Of a stretch of DNA of 64,000 nt, positions 49,105-60,420 are shown one piece after another. A program made the position numbers and the translations under genes. The notes under the pieces are model-generated. The model ran no database searches and was not told the DNA's origin. It was given only the letters and a program-made list of their open reading frames with translations. Within the stretch, counting starts at the first letter, position 1, and every line of letters starts with the position of its first letter. This DNA is from Cristatella mucedo (taxonomy: Eukaryota; Bryozoa; Phylactolaemata; Cristatellidae): contig WPIO01000094.1 in assembly GCA_009760855.2 (NCBI GenBank), positions 618,001 through 682,000 on the forward strand. Reading direction: 5' to 3'.

Positions 49105-49504
49105 AAAAACCCTAAGTCCTTTGGAGACCGTGCATTTAGTTTGTATGCTCCCAAAGCCCGGAACTCCCCCCCCCCGACCTGCGTCAGAACATCTCATGAC
49201 CTGACCACATTTAAAAGAAACCCAAAAACACACCGTTTTTGGACAGCATTTAGTGGGTCCCATGATTCGTCCTTGATGTCCTTTTGTGTGCTGACACTGT
49301 GCATTCTGCCTCTAACCACATTTGTATGCTGATCCTGTGCATGTCATCCTTAACCATATTATTCATTTCATTTGTTTTTCAAGCATGATTTTACTTACCA
49401 TTCAATTGCATTTCACTTTGCAGCAAATGCAAAGGGCCTAGAAAGAGATTAAGTTCTCTAAGGGCGCTTTATCAAGTGCATTATTATTATTATTATTATT
49501 ATTA
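49105..49504 (+). mobile_element. LINE family A, 3' end in polycystin intron
   Basis: ORF end, 3' UTR, hairpin (AGAGATTAAGTTCTCTAAGG) and a long ATT tail. Antisense to the host gene. Confidence 0.93.
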
Positions 49505-49628
49505 TCACTATAATTGATCTAGGTCAACGGTGGCAGGCACATGTTTATAATGAACATATACTAGAGGCACTACAGTTTTAGCATGCAAAGCCACACAAAA
49601 GACCAATGATTGTAACTACACTACTACT

Positions 49629-50205
49629 AAATGTACTACACTTGATAGAGTACCCTTGGACAACTAAATAGTGTTCAAGGCTTTTAGGCATTTGCTGCAA
49701 ACATAACACAATCAAATGGTCATGGGTACAATTCTCAATGACAGCATGCATAACATTGTTAGGGGTGACATGCACAGTATCATCATGCAAATATGTTTAG
49801 TGGCAGCAAGCACAGTGTAAGCACGAGTAAGCGAGAAAAGGACAAATAAGAAAGACCCACTAAATGCCGTGAGAAATATGTGCGTTTTAGTTTTGCTTTA
49901 CATGGTCAAGTCTGGGGATGTCATTACTCCAGTGAGAAGTTAGTTCCAGGCTTTGGGAGCATTCGAACTGCTACAGTCTTTAAATGATTCTTAGTTCATA
50001 CAAGCTATAGGTAAACAATTAGATTCCGCTAAGCGAATGGTTGAATGCTTAACTTGGCGGGGATCAGATCTTATCGGTATGCTGGAGCGAAGAAAGAAAG
50101 TGACCCAAAAATGAGTAATCGAACCTTGAATTCGATGCGTTGCTTGACTTCGAGTCACTGTAGATCGGCGAGAAGTGGCATGACTGGGCATACCTGAAGC
50201 TGACC
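49629..50205 (-). mobile_element. LINE family A, 3' end in polycystin intron
   Basis: Reverse strand; diverged hairpin (GTACCCTTGGACAACTAAAT), 3' UTR and ORF end through GATCGGCGAGAAGTGGCATG. Confidence 0.82.
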
Positions 50206-50720
50206 AGGACCCACTAAATGTTGTGCTTAATAAATGTGTGTCTTTGCAAATTGTTCAATGTCACCAATTAAGAGGAGTTGGTATGTCAGTCAAGATTGAG
50301 TTCCAGGCTTTTGGGAGAAAAGGAACGGAATGCATGGTCTTCACAAGATTAAAAATCCGTATGACCACAATATGCATGAGTTGATTAGAAAATGCTGCGG
50401 TTTGATGTTCAGGAAGGTCGGCAGCCGCCTGATAAGTTATGGCCCTAAAAGTGAGTGGTAGAAACTATAAGTCTGTGTACTGCTTGATTAAGAGCCAGAG
50501 TAGGTAGGCAAGAAGTAATGTGCTCTAGCAAAGGTGTGGTTCAAAGCAGACAAGCCTAGCGGCAGATACTTGAACCACCCATAAACGTACAGAAAATTAG
50601 AAAGAAGTAAACTAGCAAACTAGCAAAAAGCGAGCTGGAGATGTCAAGACGGGTTATTGCAAATGCATGGACTAACAAAGAAGTAGTTTCACTGTATGAG
50701 CATGCCTGAATGTTAGCCAT
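50206..50720 (-). mobile_element. LINE family A, tail-less fragment
   Basis: Reverse strand; begins at AGGACCCACTAAATGTTGTG and repeats the same UTR/ORF segment as its neighbour, ending in the DFCNSLL region (frame 50556-50768 keeps ITRLDISSSLFASLL). Confidence 0.78.
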
Positions 50721-51834
50721 GTAATTGTGCCATAGTTGGCCAGAATTTGCTGTGGAGCTGAGGTACACCAGTAAGCTGTGTAAGCTCTCCTGGGAACACG
50801 AAGCCTAGATGTCAAGCCAACTCAATGGTAAATATACTGGCTTTGCCTAAGAGCCGATTTTAAGCATAAGGCATTTCTTACTTTTTAGTTACACTTGTTT
50901 AACCTTTAACTGAAAGGCTTGATTTATTTAAACCATCTTAGTTCAGCTGCATTTCGGGAACATTTCATACCACCAATAAGTAAGTACTACTTCACTTCAC
51001 ATTTATCGCATGGGCTTCACCCATGTTACCTATTTAAGTAAACCCCTTGCTGGGATTGATGGAAGTGAATGGACATGAAAGGCAAAAGTCATTCAGCAAT
51101 CACCTGTGGCCTGGAACAAAATAATATTATTGCTATGGTTTAATTCTGTTCAGATAGTCTCTTTCCTTCTGTATATCTGAGTGCTAGGCAAAAATTTAAT
51201 TGCCTTAAATAGGTTAAAATAAATCACTTGAGCTACCAGAATGTCATATAAAACCTTTGAGTATCTAAAGCTTTATCAATTTTGATTGGTTCATTCGTGC
51301 TTTGGAGCTCATTAACTACTGATAAATCATTGCTACAAAAATGGCTCAGCACTTTCAATAATATTCATAGTGAGTCTGAATATAATAAACGCTTAAAAAA
51401 ATTTCCACAGCCCATATATCGCTACCATTTTTTCCAGATTCTTCAAAAATTATATGAAAAACTAAAGGAATTTATACTGCACCCTATTGACACCGACATC
51501 TGTCTCTCTGAGATGCAAACCTATTTATTCTATACACAACGAGCCATTACATGCAACTATATATTAGTTGTTAACCTACACATAGAAAGAGAATAAAACT
51601 TGAAGACGTGACAAAATATTTGTAAAATTTCTTACAATTGTATTAGGTTGACTAGGCTCAGCAAGAAAACTTCTCAGGGAAATGCTAAACATACAAAGAA
51701 ATATTATGGTGTTAAGCTTCCTCAAGTTGTTTTGATTCAGTTTCAGTCGTGTTTTAAGTTACAAGTGATTTCAATTTTTATTATGTGAGAACCGATTGCG
51801 TGAGCACAAAGCAATATCAGACTAATTGAGACAC
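50721..51834. other. Unassigned; one AT-rich open frame
   Basis: A 104-codon plus frame at 51282-51596 (segments such as LKKFPQPIYRYHFFQILQKL) has no recognised motif. It lies in the polycystin intron on the opposite strand. Probably chance or old repeat, but protein-like in composition. Confidence 0.3.
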
Positions 51835-52637
51835 ACTTACGTTTCTCGCTGCTTGTCTGTCTACCGGCATGTCCAAGCCTGTTCTTAGAGTCTACAAAAC
51901 TTTGCATTAAGGCCTGCCTGTAATAGAGGTTGCCGAGGCTACATCGCACCACTTCTCACCGAATTAAACTTTAAACTAATCTAACAGCTTATTGACTTCA
52001 AGTTTCTGCCACTCACTTTCAGGTTTTTAGTTTTCTCCCTCCTACTTACGCATCCTACTCCTCAACAAGCATCGTAATACCCTCTTTGTTGGCTCAAATC
52101 GATTGGCTGCGACTTAAGCCAACCTAAAATATTTGGGGATGATGCCTTAAGTTTCCGTCTTATCTTTTCCGCCAAGCTGGTTAGGTCCAGCGGTTAAGGT
52201 GCTCGCGCCGACCAAGGTCTGGCTGAGGTCTTGGGCTCGAGCCCCGAGGCATATGTGAAGCGCCTTAATAGTGATTAAGTTCTCTTAGGGCGCTATACAA
52301 ATGAACTATATTCATCTAACCTTGAACTCGCTAATGTTTCATTCACATGACTTGACCCCTGACTTGATGACTTTAAAATGACCTTAAACGGTTAATTTTA
52401 TCACGGCATTGAATTCATATTTGTGACTATCCATGTGTGCTAATAAGTGCTGACACTCTGCTTGCTAGTAATAACCGTCTTTTAAATGTTAACAGTCAGA
52501 GATTTACCTCCAACATACTGGGCTTGTGAACACTGTGCTTTTAACCAGTAATCATTTTATGCTGGTAATTATATTGCATATGTAAAGTTCCTAGAACAAG
52601 ATTAAGTTCTCCAAAGGCGCCATCCAAATGCAGTTTT
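51835..52637 (+). mobile_element. LINE family A, old copy split by a SINE
   Basis: ORF end in degraded form (ATCGCACCACTTCTCACCGA), 3' UTR and hairpin (GATTAAGTTCTCCAAAGGCG). Interrupted at 52171-52312 by SINE-1. Confidence 0.78.
52171..52312 (+). mobile_element. tRNA-derived SINE (SINE-1) nested in a LINE
   Basis: GCCAAGCTGGTTAGGTCCAG, B-box TTGGGCTCGAGCCCC, tail GTGATTAAGTTCTCTTAGGG. Younger than the surrounding LINE. Confidence 0.92.
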
Positions 52638-52740
52638 ACAGTAAGTATCATTTAGCCTAATGAAATGTACTGGCTCGCCGCAGGAACCATTTCTGGATGT
52701 AGGCATCGCCTGTCGTGTCACACTTCTCTCCGATACTTAC

Positions 52741-52996
52741 TCAGCATCATTACGAACAAATATTGGCATGCTGATGGGAAGGTACTGAATTCGTCAACCA
52801 CAGAACCATAGATCAGGCACGTCATGTGCACGAATGCTATAAGAATCACTATCAGACAAATCATAAATGAAATTAGTGATGCGACGATCGACTTCATTGT
52901 GGTGAAAAGTAGGCTGATTCGGTTGTTAAAACGCAGCAGTTTCAAGAACTTCAGAGTTGCAACAAATGTGGTAAACCCAAGACAGTTGCTATACCA
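52741..52996 (-). CDS. Polycystin-family channel, exon with S4, S5 and pore start
   Basis: Third visible exon, 256 nt, phase 0 in and phase 1 out. Acceptor TTTGCTTTTTGCAG, donor GTAAGTAT. The peptide carries the family's strongest signature, FVATLKFLKLLRFNNR (S4 with basic residues and the LRFN motif), then ISLLFTTMKSIVASLISF leading into the S5 helix (MICLIVILIAFVHMTCLIYG). The extracellular turn DEFSTFPSACQYLFVMML is the pore-helix region; PKD1-like proteins have the comparable 'f.S...a...l....lGkFdf'. The open frame continues upstream of the chosen acceptor to about 53047, but TGG (Trp) at 52996 gives a phase match with the preceding exon and the best polycystin alignment, so the shorter exon was chosen. 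Confidence 0.88.
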
Positions 52997-53375
52997 CTGC
53001 AAAAAGCAAATTATGTAATCGTGGTGAGTGACTGACAGCATGGACAACTACGGTACAAGTAAATTACTGTTTAGAAGTAAAAAATAACAAAGTAATTTTA
53101 GTAGCTCCCTAGCTGCGTGACATCATAAAACAATTCTAACTTTCCTGGTCCATTTGAAACTCTAATAGGAAACTTTCGTCCCTACTAAATTTTTAAATAA
53201 TATGATCTCTTTTAGTGACAACGTTGCCTTGTCTCATTATGTACTGTATGGGTACTTATCAGCAGTAGAAGACGATAGGACAATGGGTAGGTTTCGAGCT
53301 GTATCATGACATGACACAATGCAAGCATTTCGGAAGGCTTGGCAGTCTATTATAACATTAATTCCCTGACGAAGC

Positions 53376-53466
53376 GATATGCGTTTAATCGCGTCTCTCT
53401 TTGCAGCAAATATAAAGCAGCTAGAAAGAGACTGAGTGTTTATAAAGTGCATTATTATTAATAATA
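53376..53466 (+). mobile_element. LINE family A, terminal fragment
   Basis: TTTGCAGCAAATATAAAGC, partial hairpin and ATT tail. Confidence 0.78.
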
Positions 53467-54172
53467 TATCGTACAGAATCTGTATCAGCTAATAGCGACT
53501 AAATACTAAACGTCTGCTTGTAAATTCAATTAACTGTTTTCGAAAGTCAATTAGTTGTATTCGTCCTTAGATTTCCTTAGTACGCCCATAATTAAAGACT
53601 GGATGAAATTTAAATTATTTCATGTGAATATGTATGGTTTTGAATTTATCAAGTCTGAAATTTACAGAAAAGGCATTTTCTTGTCTTTCAATGCTTGACT
53701 TATAGACGAGGACCACAAAACTACAAAATATACATTGCCCGTTTGAGCGAAAATTGTCATATCATTTTTTATACATGCTGAGGCATGCAATGAAAACAGA
53801 GTCACGTGTTTCAACAACCAATAAAGAAGAAGAAGTTACAAAGAAATAATAACCAGTTTTGGGTATGGAATATATAATTTCACTTTAAACTGAAAAGATT
53901 CACTATCTAAGAATCTGTTAGTATTTAGCTAAAATATTACTACAATAGGCTTTATTAATTTTCGTTATGCTACTCACTATTAGGGCCTTGCTAATCTATA
54001 AATGAATCTTACTTTACAGTTAATCAGTAAAAAAGGGATGACCTGCAGTAACTAATAATTTCCACTCAGTTACCAAATGGTATTACTTGAAATGCATTTT
54101 AACTAACAGATGATAGCATAACAAAACAGAAAAGAGCTTGTCACCACATTACTCGAACTGCTGCTCATTGGA
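53467..54172. other. Polycystin intron, nothing further seen
   Basis: AT-rich; no repeat or exon recognised. Confidence 0.45.
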
Positions 54173-55056
54173 CACCCTTAGCGTGTGGCTGGATTAAAAG
54201 GCTTTGCTGTTCTAATGGGTGATGCTATTGTGAGACCTTTACCACGTGCTCGTAATTTAGGTGTCGTGTTCGACAGCTGCCTCAATTTCAAAGCTTCATT
54301 CAGAAGACTGCCTCTACAGCTAGCCATCGCATCCGATCCTAATCCAAGATTAGAAGCTGTCTCCCACAGTGGTATAAAAAAATTTAACTAGCTCTTCAGT
54401 TCTGTCTCGGCTTAATTATGGTAATTCTCATTTGGCTGGGCTGCCAAAGAAAGCTATTATGCCACTACAGTGGACTATGAATATGGCTGCAAGGCTGGTC
54501 TTCAAGTCCCAGCGGCTTGAACAAGTGTCACCTTTGCTGAAATAGCTAGGATGGTTGCTGGTTGAGCAAAGGATACAGAGCAAACTTGTTTCGCTGATCC
54601 ACAAGGCCCGCCACGGCTTGGCTCCTTCATACCTAGCTGAACCGCTGCATCTGTTTCAGCCTGTTCGTGCCCTGAGGTCCTGTGTGGACAATAAATTAGC
54701 TGTCCCATTCCTCTGCTTAAACACAGTTGGCGACAGAAGCTTTAGCTCTGCAGGTCCTAGACTTTGGAACTCGCTTCCACAATTCTTACGCAACGACAAA
54801 TAGTCTCCTACTGTCGACTATGGCACATCATTTTCAGCGATCCCGAGCAGCTACTTCTATGTTATTCACTACGTCAACTGCTCTCCTGACTCTGCTGTGC
54901 TTCCCACTTTCTCTTTGTTCCGTGAGACGAAGTCTGATGGCGACCGAATGGGTACCAAATGCCGCTTAGGCGGTTAGTGGGCTATATAAAACTCTCCTGC
55001 GTAACACCCACAAGGTCTTTATGACTTTGTGGAGCTACAGACGGAGATACATTAAA
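54173..55056 (+). mobile_element. LINE family B, C-terminal ORF plus complete 3' end
   Basis: Best preserved B 3' half. Frames 54185-54391 (LPRARNLGVVFDSCLNFKAS) and 54555-54803 (HKARHGLAPSYLAEPLHLFQ, GPRLWNSLPQFLRND), 3' UTR, hairpin and tail ACGGAGATACATTA. In-frame stops in between. Confidence 0.93.
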
Positions 55057-55121
55057 CCTGTGGAGATGTATGCCTTGCCGTATGTCTTAGCACTCAGGGA
55101 TATTTATTTTCTCAGGTCTGC

Positions 55122-56690
55122 ATAATAATAATAAAAATAATAATAATATTAATAGACTTGAAAAAGCAATCTCAGAAAACATAATCTCTTACTAGGAACT
55201 TTACATATGCTGCAAAGGAAAGTCAATCGAATGGTGAGTGGTATCATCCTGGTGAAACAGCATCAACATGGTTAGGGGTAGCATGCACAGGGTCAGTTTG
55301 CAAGTGTGGTTACTGGCAGCATGTACAGCAAGCCTAATCACATAAAGGACGAAGAGGAGGGACCTGCTAAATGCTGTCATAGATAGGTGTGTTTTTAACT
55401 TCTTTTAAAATGCGGTCTAGTCAGGAGATGTAGTGATGCAAGTGGGAAGTGATTTCCAGGCTTTGCGAGACAAACAAACTCAATCCATGGTGTCCAAAAG
55501 ATAAAAGGTTTACAGGTGATATAGATAAGCTTCTGTTTTCCGAAAAATGGGTCGTACGATAGTGGGCTGGTGGGAGAATAACTCTTACAAATAGGCAAGA
55601 GCCGAACGATGAAAAAACGTAACATGGAGCGAAAATGTTGAAGGCGATGGGTTGTATGGATGCAAGCCAGTGCAGTTCGGCGAGATGTTTTATGATGTGG
55701 CTACTGGGACGCTTACAGCAGACAAGCCTAGCTGCAAAGTTCTGCACCAGCTTAAAGCGCCTCATTGTGGGTGCTATTAGGCCTGCAAGCAGGGAGTTAC
55801 AGAAGTCAAGACGGGATGTCACAAATGCGCAATCCGACTGGGATGTCTTATTCCCATCTAAGCATGCATGCATTTTAACAATCCCATCTAAGCATGCATG
55901 CATTTTAACAATGTTAAGTAGCCGAAAGTCTCTGGACTTTACTGTGAAGCTAATATGGTCGTCTAACGAAAGGTCACTTTAGAATGTAACAACAATGACT
56001 AACATTCTTGGAGATTCTAAAGAAGATAAGCTGGCTGGGCTAAGTTTGAGGGATAGACTTTCTAATTTCTGAATCACAAAGGTTTGCCTGTAACTAGTAA
56101 GTCAGTTTTACCATCAGTTAATTTAAGAAAATACTCTGCCATTCATTTGCAGATATCATAAATACATGCAGCAATGGATTGGAGAGACTTCGACATGCTC
56201 GAACGCTCGGAAGGATCAATGCAAAGGTTCAACTGAGTGTCATCTGCATAGAAGTGAAAGCATATATCGTGCTTAGCAATCACATCGGCAAGAGGAAGAG
56301 TATAAATCAGGGAAAGAACCGGATGCAGCACGGAGTTCTGAGGTACCGCATATATCAGAGCTACTTCGGATGGTCTTCGTCTATTCTTATCAACACTTTT
56401 GAGTCTCCTACTTAGATAGGACGTGAGAGGTTGCAGTGCAGTGCCAGTATTGCCGAATCGAAATGCGAGGCGCTTAAGAACTTGTTGATCGATTGTATCA
56501 AAAGCTGCCGAGAGATCGAGCACAGCAAGGCGAGATACTCAACCATGTCTGCATTTCTAAGGATTTCCTTGTACACCCGAAGCAATGCCGACTCTGCAGA
56601 ATTATTTTATGGTTGTTAATTACATTGTCTGGGTTCAGCTAGTCTGCTTTGACTCGTTCCATCGCCTTTAATAGGAATAGTGAAACATTG
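55122..56690 (-). mobile_element. LINE family A-like, RT to 3' end, about 1.6 kb
   Basis: Reverse strand. RT palm at 56143-56523 with LDLSAAFDTIDQQVLKRLAF, AVPQNSVLHPVLSLIYTLPL and an intact catalytic FYADDTQLNL; C-terminal part at 55421-55903 (AFVTSRLDFCNSLLAGLIAP); diverged 3' UTR, hairpin and AAT tail. Frameshifts separate the parts. Somewhat different from typical A, perhaps a subfamily. Confidence 0.9.
55853..55911. repeat. Short tandem duplication of about 30 bp
   Basis: The unit TCCCATCTAAGCATGCATGC plus TTTTAACAA occurs twice in a row inside the LINE copy. Confidence 0.9.
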
Positions 56691-57656
56691 ATATGAGATT
56701 CACAAAGCTTAGGTACAAAGCATTAAATACCTTTGCATGCGGCCTACCTGAAGTTCAATATATTCCTGATACTAAATTCAGAGAAAAGTCTATCTTTAAT
56801 AAGCAATCTTCGTTAAGAACTCTGGTAAAACTGATTTGATAAGGACCTGATTATTTTGCTAATTAGTTTCGTTGTAATTTTTCTCTGTGTACCAGCCACC
56901 ATAAATTAGCATTTTTATTTGCAAAGAGAATTAAATCATTCATGATTATGTAAACACTTTGCTCTGTTATTTTCTATTATTTGGGCAATACGAACAAGAA
57001 TGCGGTGGTAGGCAGCTCATTATTGATTCATCCTAAAACTCACCATTGTTTTTCTAGCATGAAAACCAGTAGCAGGCACTATGCGTCCTCACCGTTAGTT
57101 AAAAGCTGTATGTTTGATATGTCCTATGCATTTTAACGAAATGAGCTCAAGATGTAAACATTTACTAATAAGATACTTAAAAAGCAGCTCAGTTTGGAGT
57201 CTTGAGGAAATGCAATCAATGACCGTACAGTACTGTTTACACGTTAACTTCAATTATGTTGAACCTCGTCAAGTTTAAGTTAATTAAGAGAAATTTTTGT
57301 ATTAAAAAAACATTTGGTACTTTTTTAATATGCATTCGATTATGAAATTGATATATACTGCATACACGATTAAGGTATTTTAAAATAATAAACATCGCAG
57401 TGTCATCTATAACTTTTCATTGAAGTACGTTTTTTCTACATTTAAACGTGAGAGTTTATGTTAAGTATTTCGAATGATACAAATGAAATTTAGCTAAGAA
57501 TACAATTGCTGTTGTAAACAAAAAAAGATTTACTTGCAGCCTCAGCTTTGGTGAACATTGAGTCACTAGTCAGACATTGTTTTTCTTTATTAAATATCTT
57601 TATTAAAATTAAAATGAAATACTTCACTTTTAAACAATTTAATAAGAACAACATAC
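56691..57656. other. Polycystin intron, nothing further seen
   Basis: AT-rich; no repeat or exon recognised. Confidence 0.45.
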
Positions 57657-57821
57657 CTCATCCCATGATGATGACGATTGAAAATTGACGTAATTATTAA
57701 ACGAATTCTGTTGGGAAACTTTAAGCTTAACTGCTTCAAGCGTCGTCATCTTGCTTGCAAACAGAATTACTGCTGTATAGCAAAGCATTAGGGTGAGAAA
57801 ATCCAGCATATGACCAGGGTT
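57657..57821 (-). CDS. Polycystin-family channel, exon with S3 helix
   Basis: Second visible exon, 165 nt, phase 0 in and out (55 codons). The acceptor is TTATTTTTAG and the donor GTATGT follows GATGAG. The peptide starts NPGHMLDFLTLMLCYTAVIL, matching the position of the conserved 'WNLLEL/WNCLD' start of polycystin S3 but with the Trp replaced by His. It ends with an amphipathic stretch VNFQSSSSWDE, which corresponds to the conserved 'fvnF..la.wDe' region that precedes S4 in PKD1-like proteins. It joins in frame to the next exon, which begins WYSNCLG. It is flanked by intronic AT-rich DNA. Too short for gene finders working on ORF length alone, so easily missed. Confidence 0.85.
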
Positions 57822-57994
57822 CTAAAAATAACAGCACCCTGCCACATAGCACCAACAGAATTTGATTAGACGAAGGCTAAAAAAATAATGATCGCTCAAA
57901 AAAACATAACCGATAGAGCTCATAGTGTTTATAAAAATAGTTATGAGTATATTCAGTGCCATAATGTTGCTCAAATTTCATTTAAATTATATTT

Positions 57995-58138
57995 ATATGC
58001 ATAATTTATTTGTATCATGCCCCAAGAGAACTTAATCTCCATTCAGGCACTTTACGAATGCATCGGAGCTCAAGCCCACAACCTCAGCTAAACCTTGGTC
58101 GGTGCGAGCACTTTAACCTCTGGACCAAACCAGCTCGT
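57995..58138 (-). mobile_element. tRNA-derived SINE (SINE-1)
   Basis: Reverse strand: TGCCCCAAGAGAACTTAATC tail, GAGCTCAAGCCCACAACC and TTTAACCTCTGGACCAAACC (A-box complement). Confidence 0.88.
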
Positions 58139-58708
58139 TGGTCAACTACCTCTTTTAATTATTTTGAGTTCGATGAAGATATCCAACGCACCATATGTTT
58201 TTTCATGCCCTGTCAGTAAATTCCAGTTTAATTAAAAAAAGGACACATTATATGCAAATGCACGCTCTTAAAAGGGTTTAAGAACAGCATGACCATGAAT
58301 GTATTTTTTAATTCCAATATATTTTATTTAAGATGCTTATTCAGTAAACTCCAAGACTTATCACTCGCGATATTTGTAAAGAGAAATGCGATTCTAAAAG
58401 TGTGTATGATGATGAAATCGGTGCATTAAGATAGTTAAACGTTTTCCTATAAAATTGGATTTTACCGGTTAAGAAAACCAACTTTGTAGTGATAAATTCC
58501 ATTATTACAGCTCGCCTAAGCATACATAATATTGCATGCATGTCAACCAGACGCCGCTAGGAACTTGCTTCCTTAAGCTTTCTCTTATAATCGTTATTTA
58601 AGAACTTTAGTGGAGTTAGTCAAAAGCCTACTCTAAAATTGAGACTATAAGAAAAGAAAGGCAGGTCTAAAATTACTTTGAGGTTAAGCTACGCGAATTG
58701 TGTTTAAA
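58139..58708. other. Polycystin intron, nothing further seen
   Basis: AT-rich; no repeat or exon recognised. Confidence 0.45.
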
Positions 58709-58955
58709 TAAGAGTTAATAATACTGATAATAATATTAATAATAATTCACTTGATAAAGCTCTCTCAGATAACTTAATCTCTCTTTAGGCCGTTTACATT
58801 TACTGCAAAGGGAAATGCAATAGAATAGTGAGTAAAATCATGCTTCATAAACACGCAAAATGAACAACATGGTTAGGGGTGACATGCACTGGGTCAGCAT
58901 GCAAATTTGGTTTGTGGCAGCACGCACAGTGACAGCTCACATTAGGACATCAAGT
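58709..58955 (-). mobile_element. LINE family A, 3' end
   Basis: Reverse-strand AAT tail, hairpin (AAAGCTCTCTCAGATAACTT) and 3' UTR. Confidence 0.9.
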
Positions 58956-58974
58956 ATTAATAACAGGAAATTAC

Positions 58975-59102
58975 TAAGTCTGTTGGTGACCGAATGCGTA
59001 CCAAATGCCGCTTAGGCGGTTATAGGGCTATACAAAACTCTCCTGCGTAACACCTACAAGGTCTTTATGACTTTGTGGAGCTACCGACGGAGATACATTA
59101 CA
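58975..59102 (+). mobile_element. LINE family B, terminal fragment
   Basis: From AAGTCTGTTGGTGACCGAAT through the B hairpin (TACAAGGTCTTTATGACTTT) to the tail ACATTACA. Very similar to the 3' end at 54.9-55.06 kb. Confidence 0.92.
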
Positions 59103-59104
59103 TG

Positions 59105-60420
59105 GCAGCAGCAGATCATTGCCACGTCAGAGAAGGAGAGCTGGAATAGGGTCAAGAGGGCTTGTTGACTTATTTGATTGAGATACGAACTTCAGGACTA
59201 GATCACTTGAAATGTACACCTTGACGTGCAGCCAGGAATCGGGGAACAGCATTCCAGTGGAGATTTTCCCATTGCAGTGATAGATTCCCGATCTTGTCAA
59301 TCTTCCGGGCAAAGATTCGAGAGAAGCGATCGGCTAGATCATCACAAGGATCATCAGGAAGGCAGGTAATCTGGGAGCGGTTGAGGAGATGGTTGATCGT
59401 CATCATCAGCATTTTTTTATTGTGAGGCTGTGATTCAGCAATGTTTCTATAGAAGCTAGACTTGGCATTTGCTGGATTGATTGGTACGACCTACAGTAAT
59501 CTTTATATTCCTGTCGATGGACAGTCATTCCAGATCTTTTGAATGTTTTTTCAAGCTTACGCTCAGTAGACCCGGCGAGTTTACTTTATGAGGCAAACCA
59601 CAGGCAGTTTGGGGGGCCCACAGTGAGCTGTGTCAAAGGTGCAAACTTGTCGAGCCTGCCACCTAGTGTCGTGTTATAGCTATCTATCAATGATGACAGA
59701 TTAGAAGGATGACTAAGCAGCAGAGGAGAAGCAGATATTCTCGCACGGACGGCATCGATGTCGAGGGTCTTGAGATTTTGCGAATCACAGGTTGTTTTTA
59801 TGAGGAGGTGGGCGCACATTGTAGATTGAATGAGATATTATGTGATCAGATAAGCAGGATTTTGTGATAATTGGTAATTTTCAAATGACAAAGTTCAGTT
59901 GTATGAGAAAATATGGTCGAGTGTGTGACCCTTGATGTGAGTAGGGTCATGCACTAGAGCCACAAGAGACCATGAGTCAGTCAATGCACCAAATTTGGTA
60001 CTAAAAGCGTCAGATAAGTTATTAAAGTGAACGTTGAAATCACACATAACAAGCAAGAATCAATTTATTTCACACAGAATCTAAATGAGATCATAGAAAT
60101 ATGATATCAATGAGGATTTGGTACCTGATGGGCCATAGGCTACTGCTACTATCGGTAGCTTCTTTTCGGATGAGACCAAAACAATTGATTCATAAGACTG
60201 CTTCGAGGTTTCTGAAAATGGCTTGCATTTGAATTTCAAGCGCACGATAATAGCAACTCCACCTCCAGTTTTGATAGATCAAGGGATGTGAATGAACGAG
60301 AAAAAATATGAGGCAGCCTATTTTGTGGTTGGGCAGTTTATCGATTTTCAGTTTTGAATTTCGGGTTCGTATAATTCGGAACATGATTACCAACTTTTTC
60401 CGAGGGAAACTAAAAAATTA
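59105..60420 (-). mobile_element. LINE endonuclease and linker fragment
   Basis: Reverse strand. Encodes the endonuclease end (59586-59819), the linker (59203-59412: MMTINHLLNRSQITCLPDDP, LADRFSRIFARKIDKI) and the first RT motif (SNKSTSPLDPIPALLL near 59130). Upstream, about 60240-60280 reads GGGVAIIVRLKFK, the endonuclease motif. CR1/L2 type; A versus B not resolved. Confidence 0.8.

Noticed and set aside
53000-53047. Extending the S4-S5 exon upstream to the Met at 53047
   Set aside because: The strong acceptor at 52997 and the phase and sequence continuity with the previous exon (WDE then WYSN) favour the shorter exon.
55122-60420. A single full-length LINE split in two (3' half at 55.1-56.7 kb, 5' half at 59.1-60.4 kb, same strand)
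   Set aside because: The gap holds a polycystin exon whose phase fits its neighbours on both sides, plus other elements. Two independent fragments are simpler.
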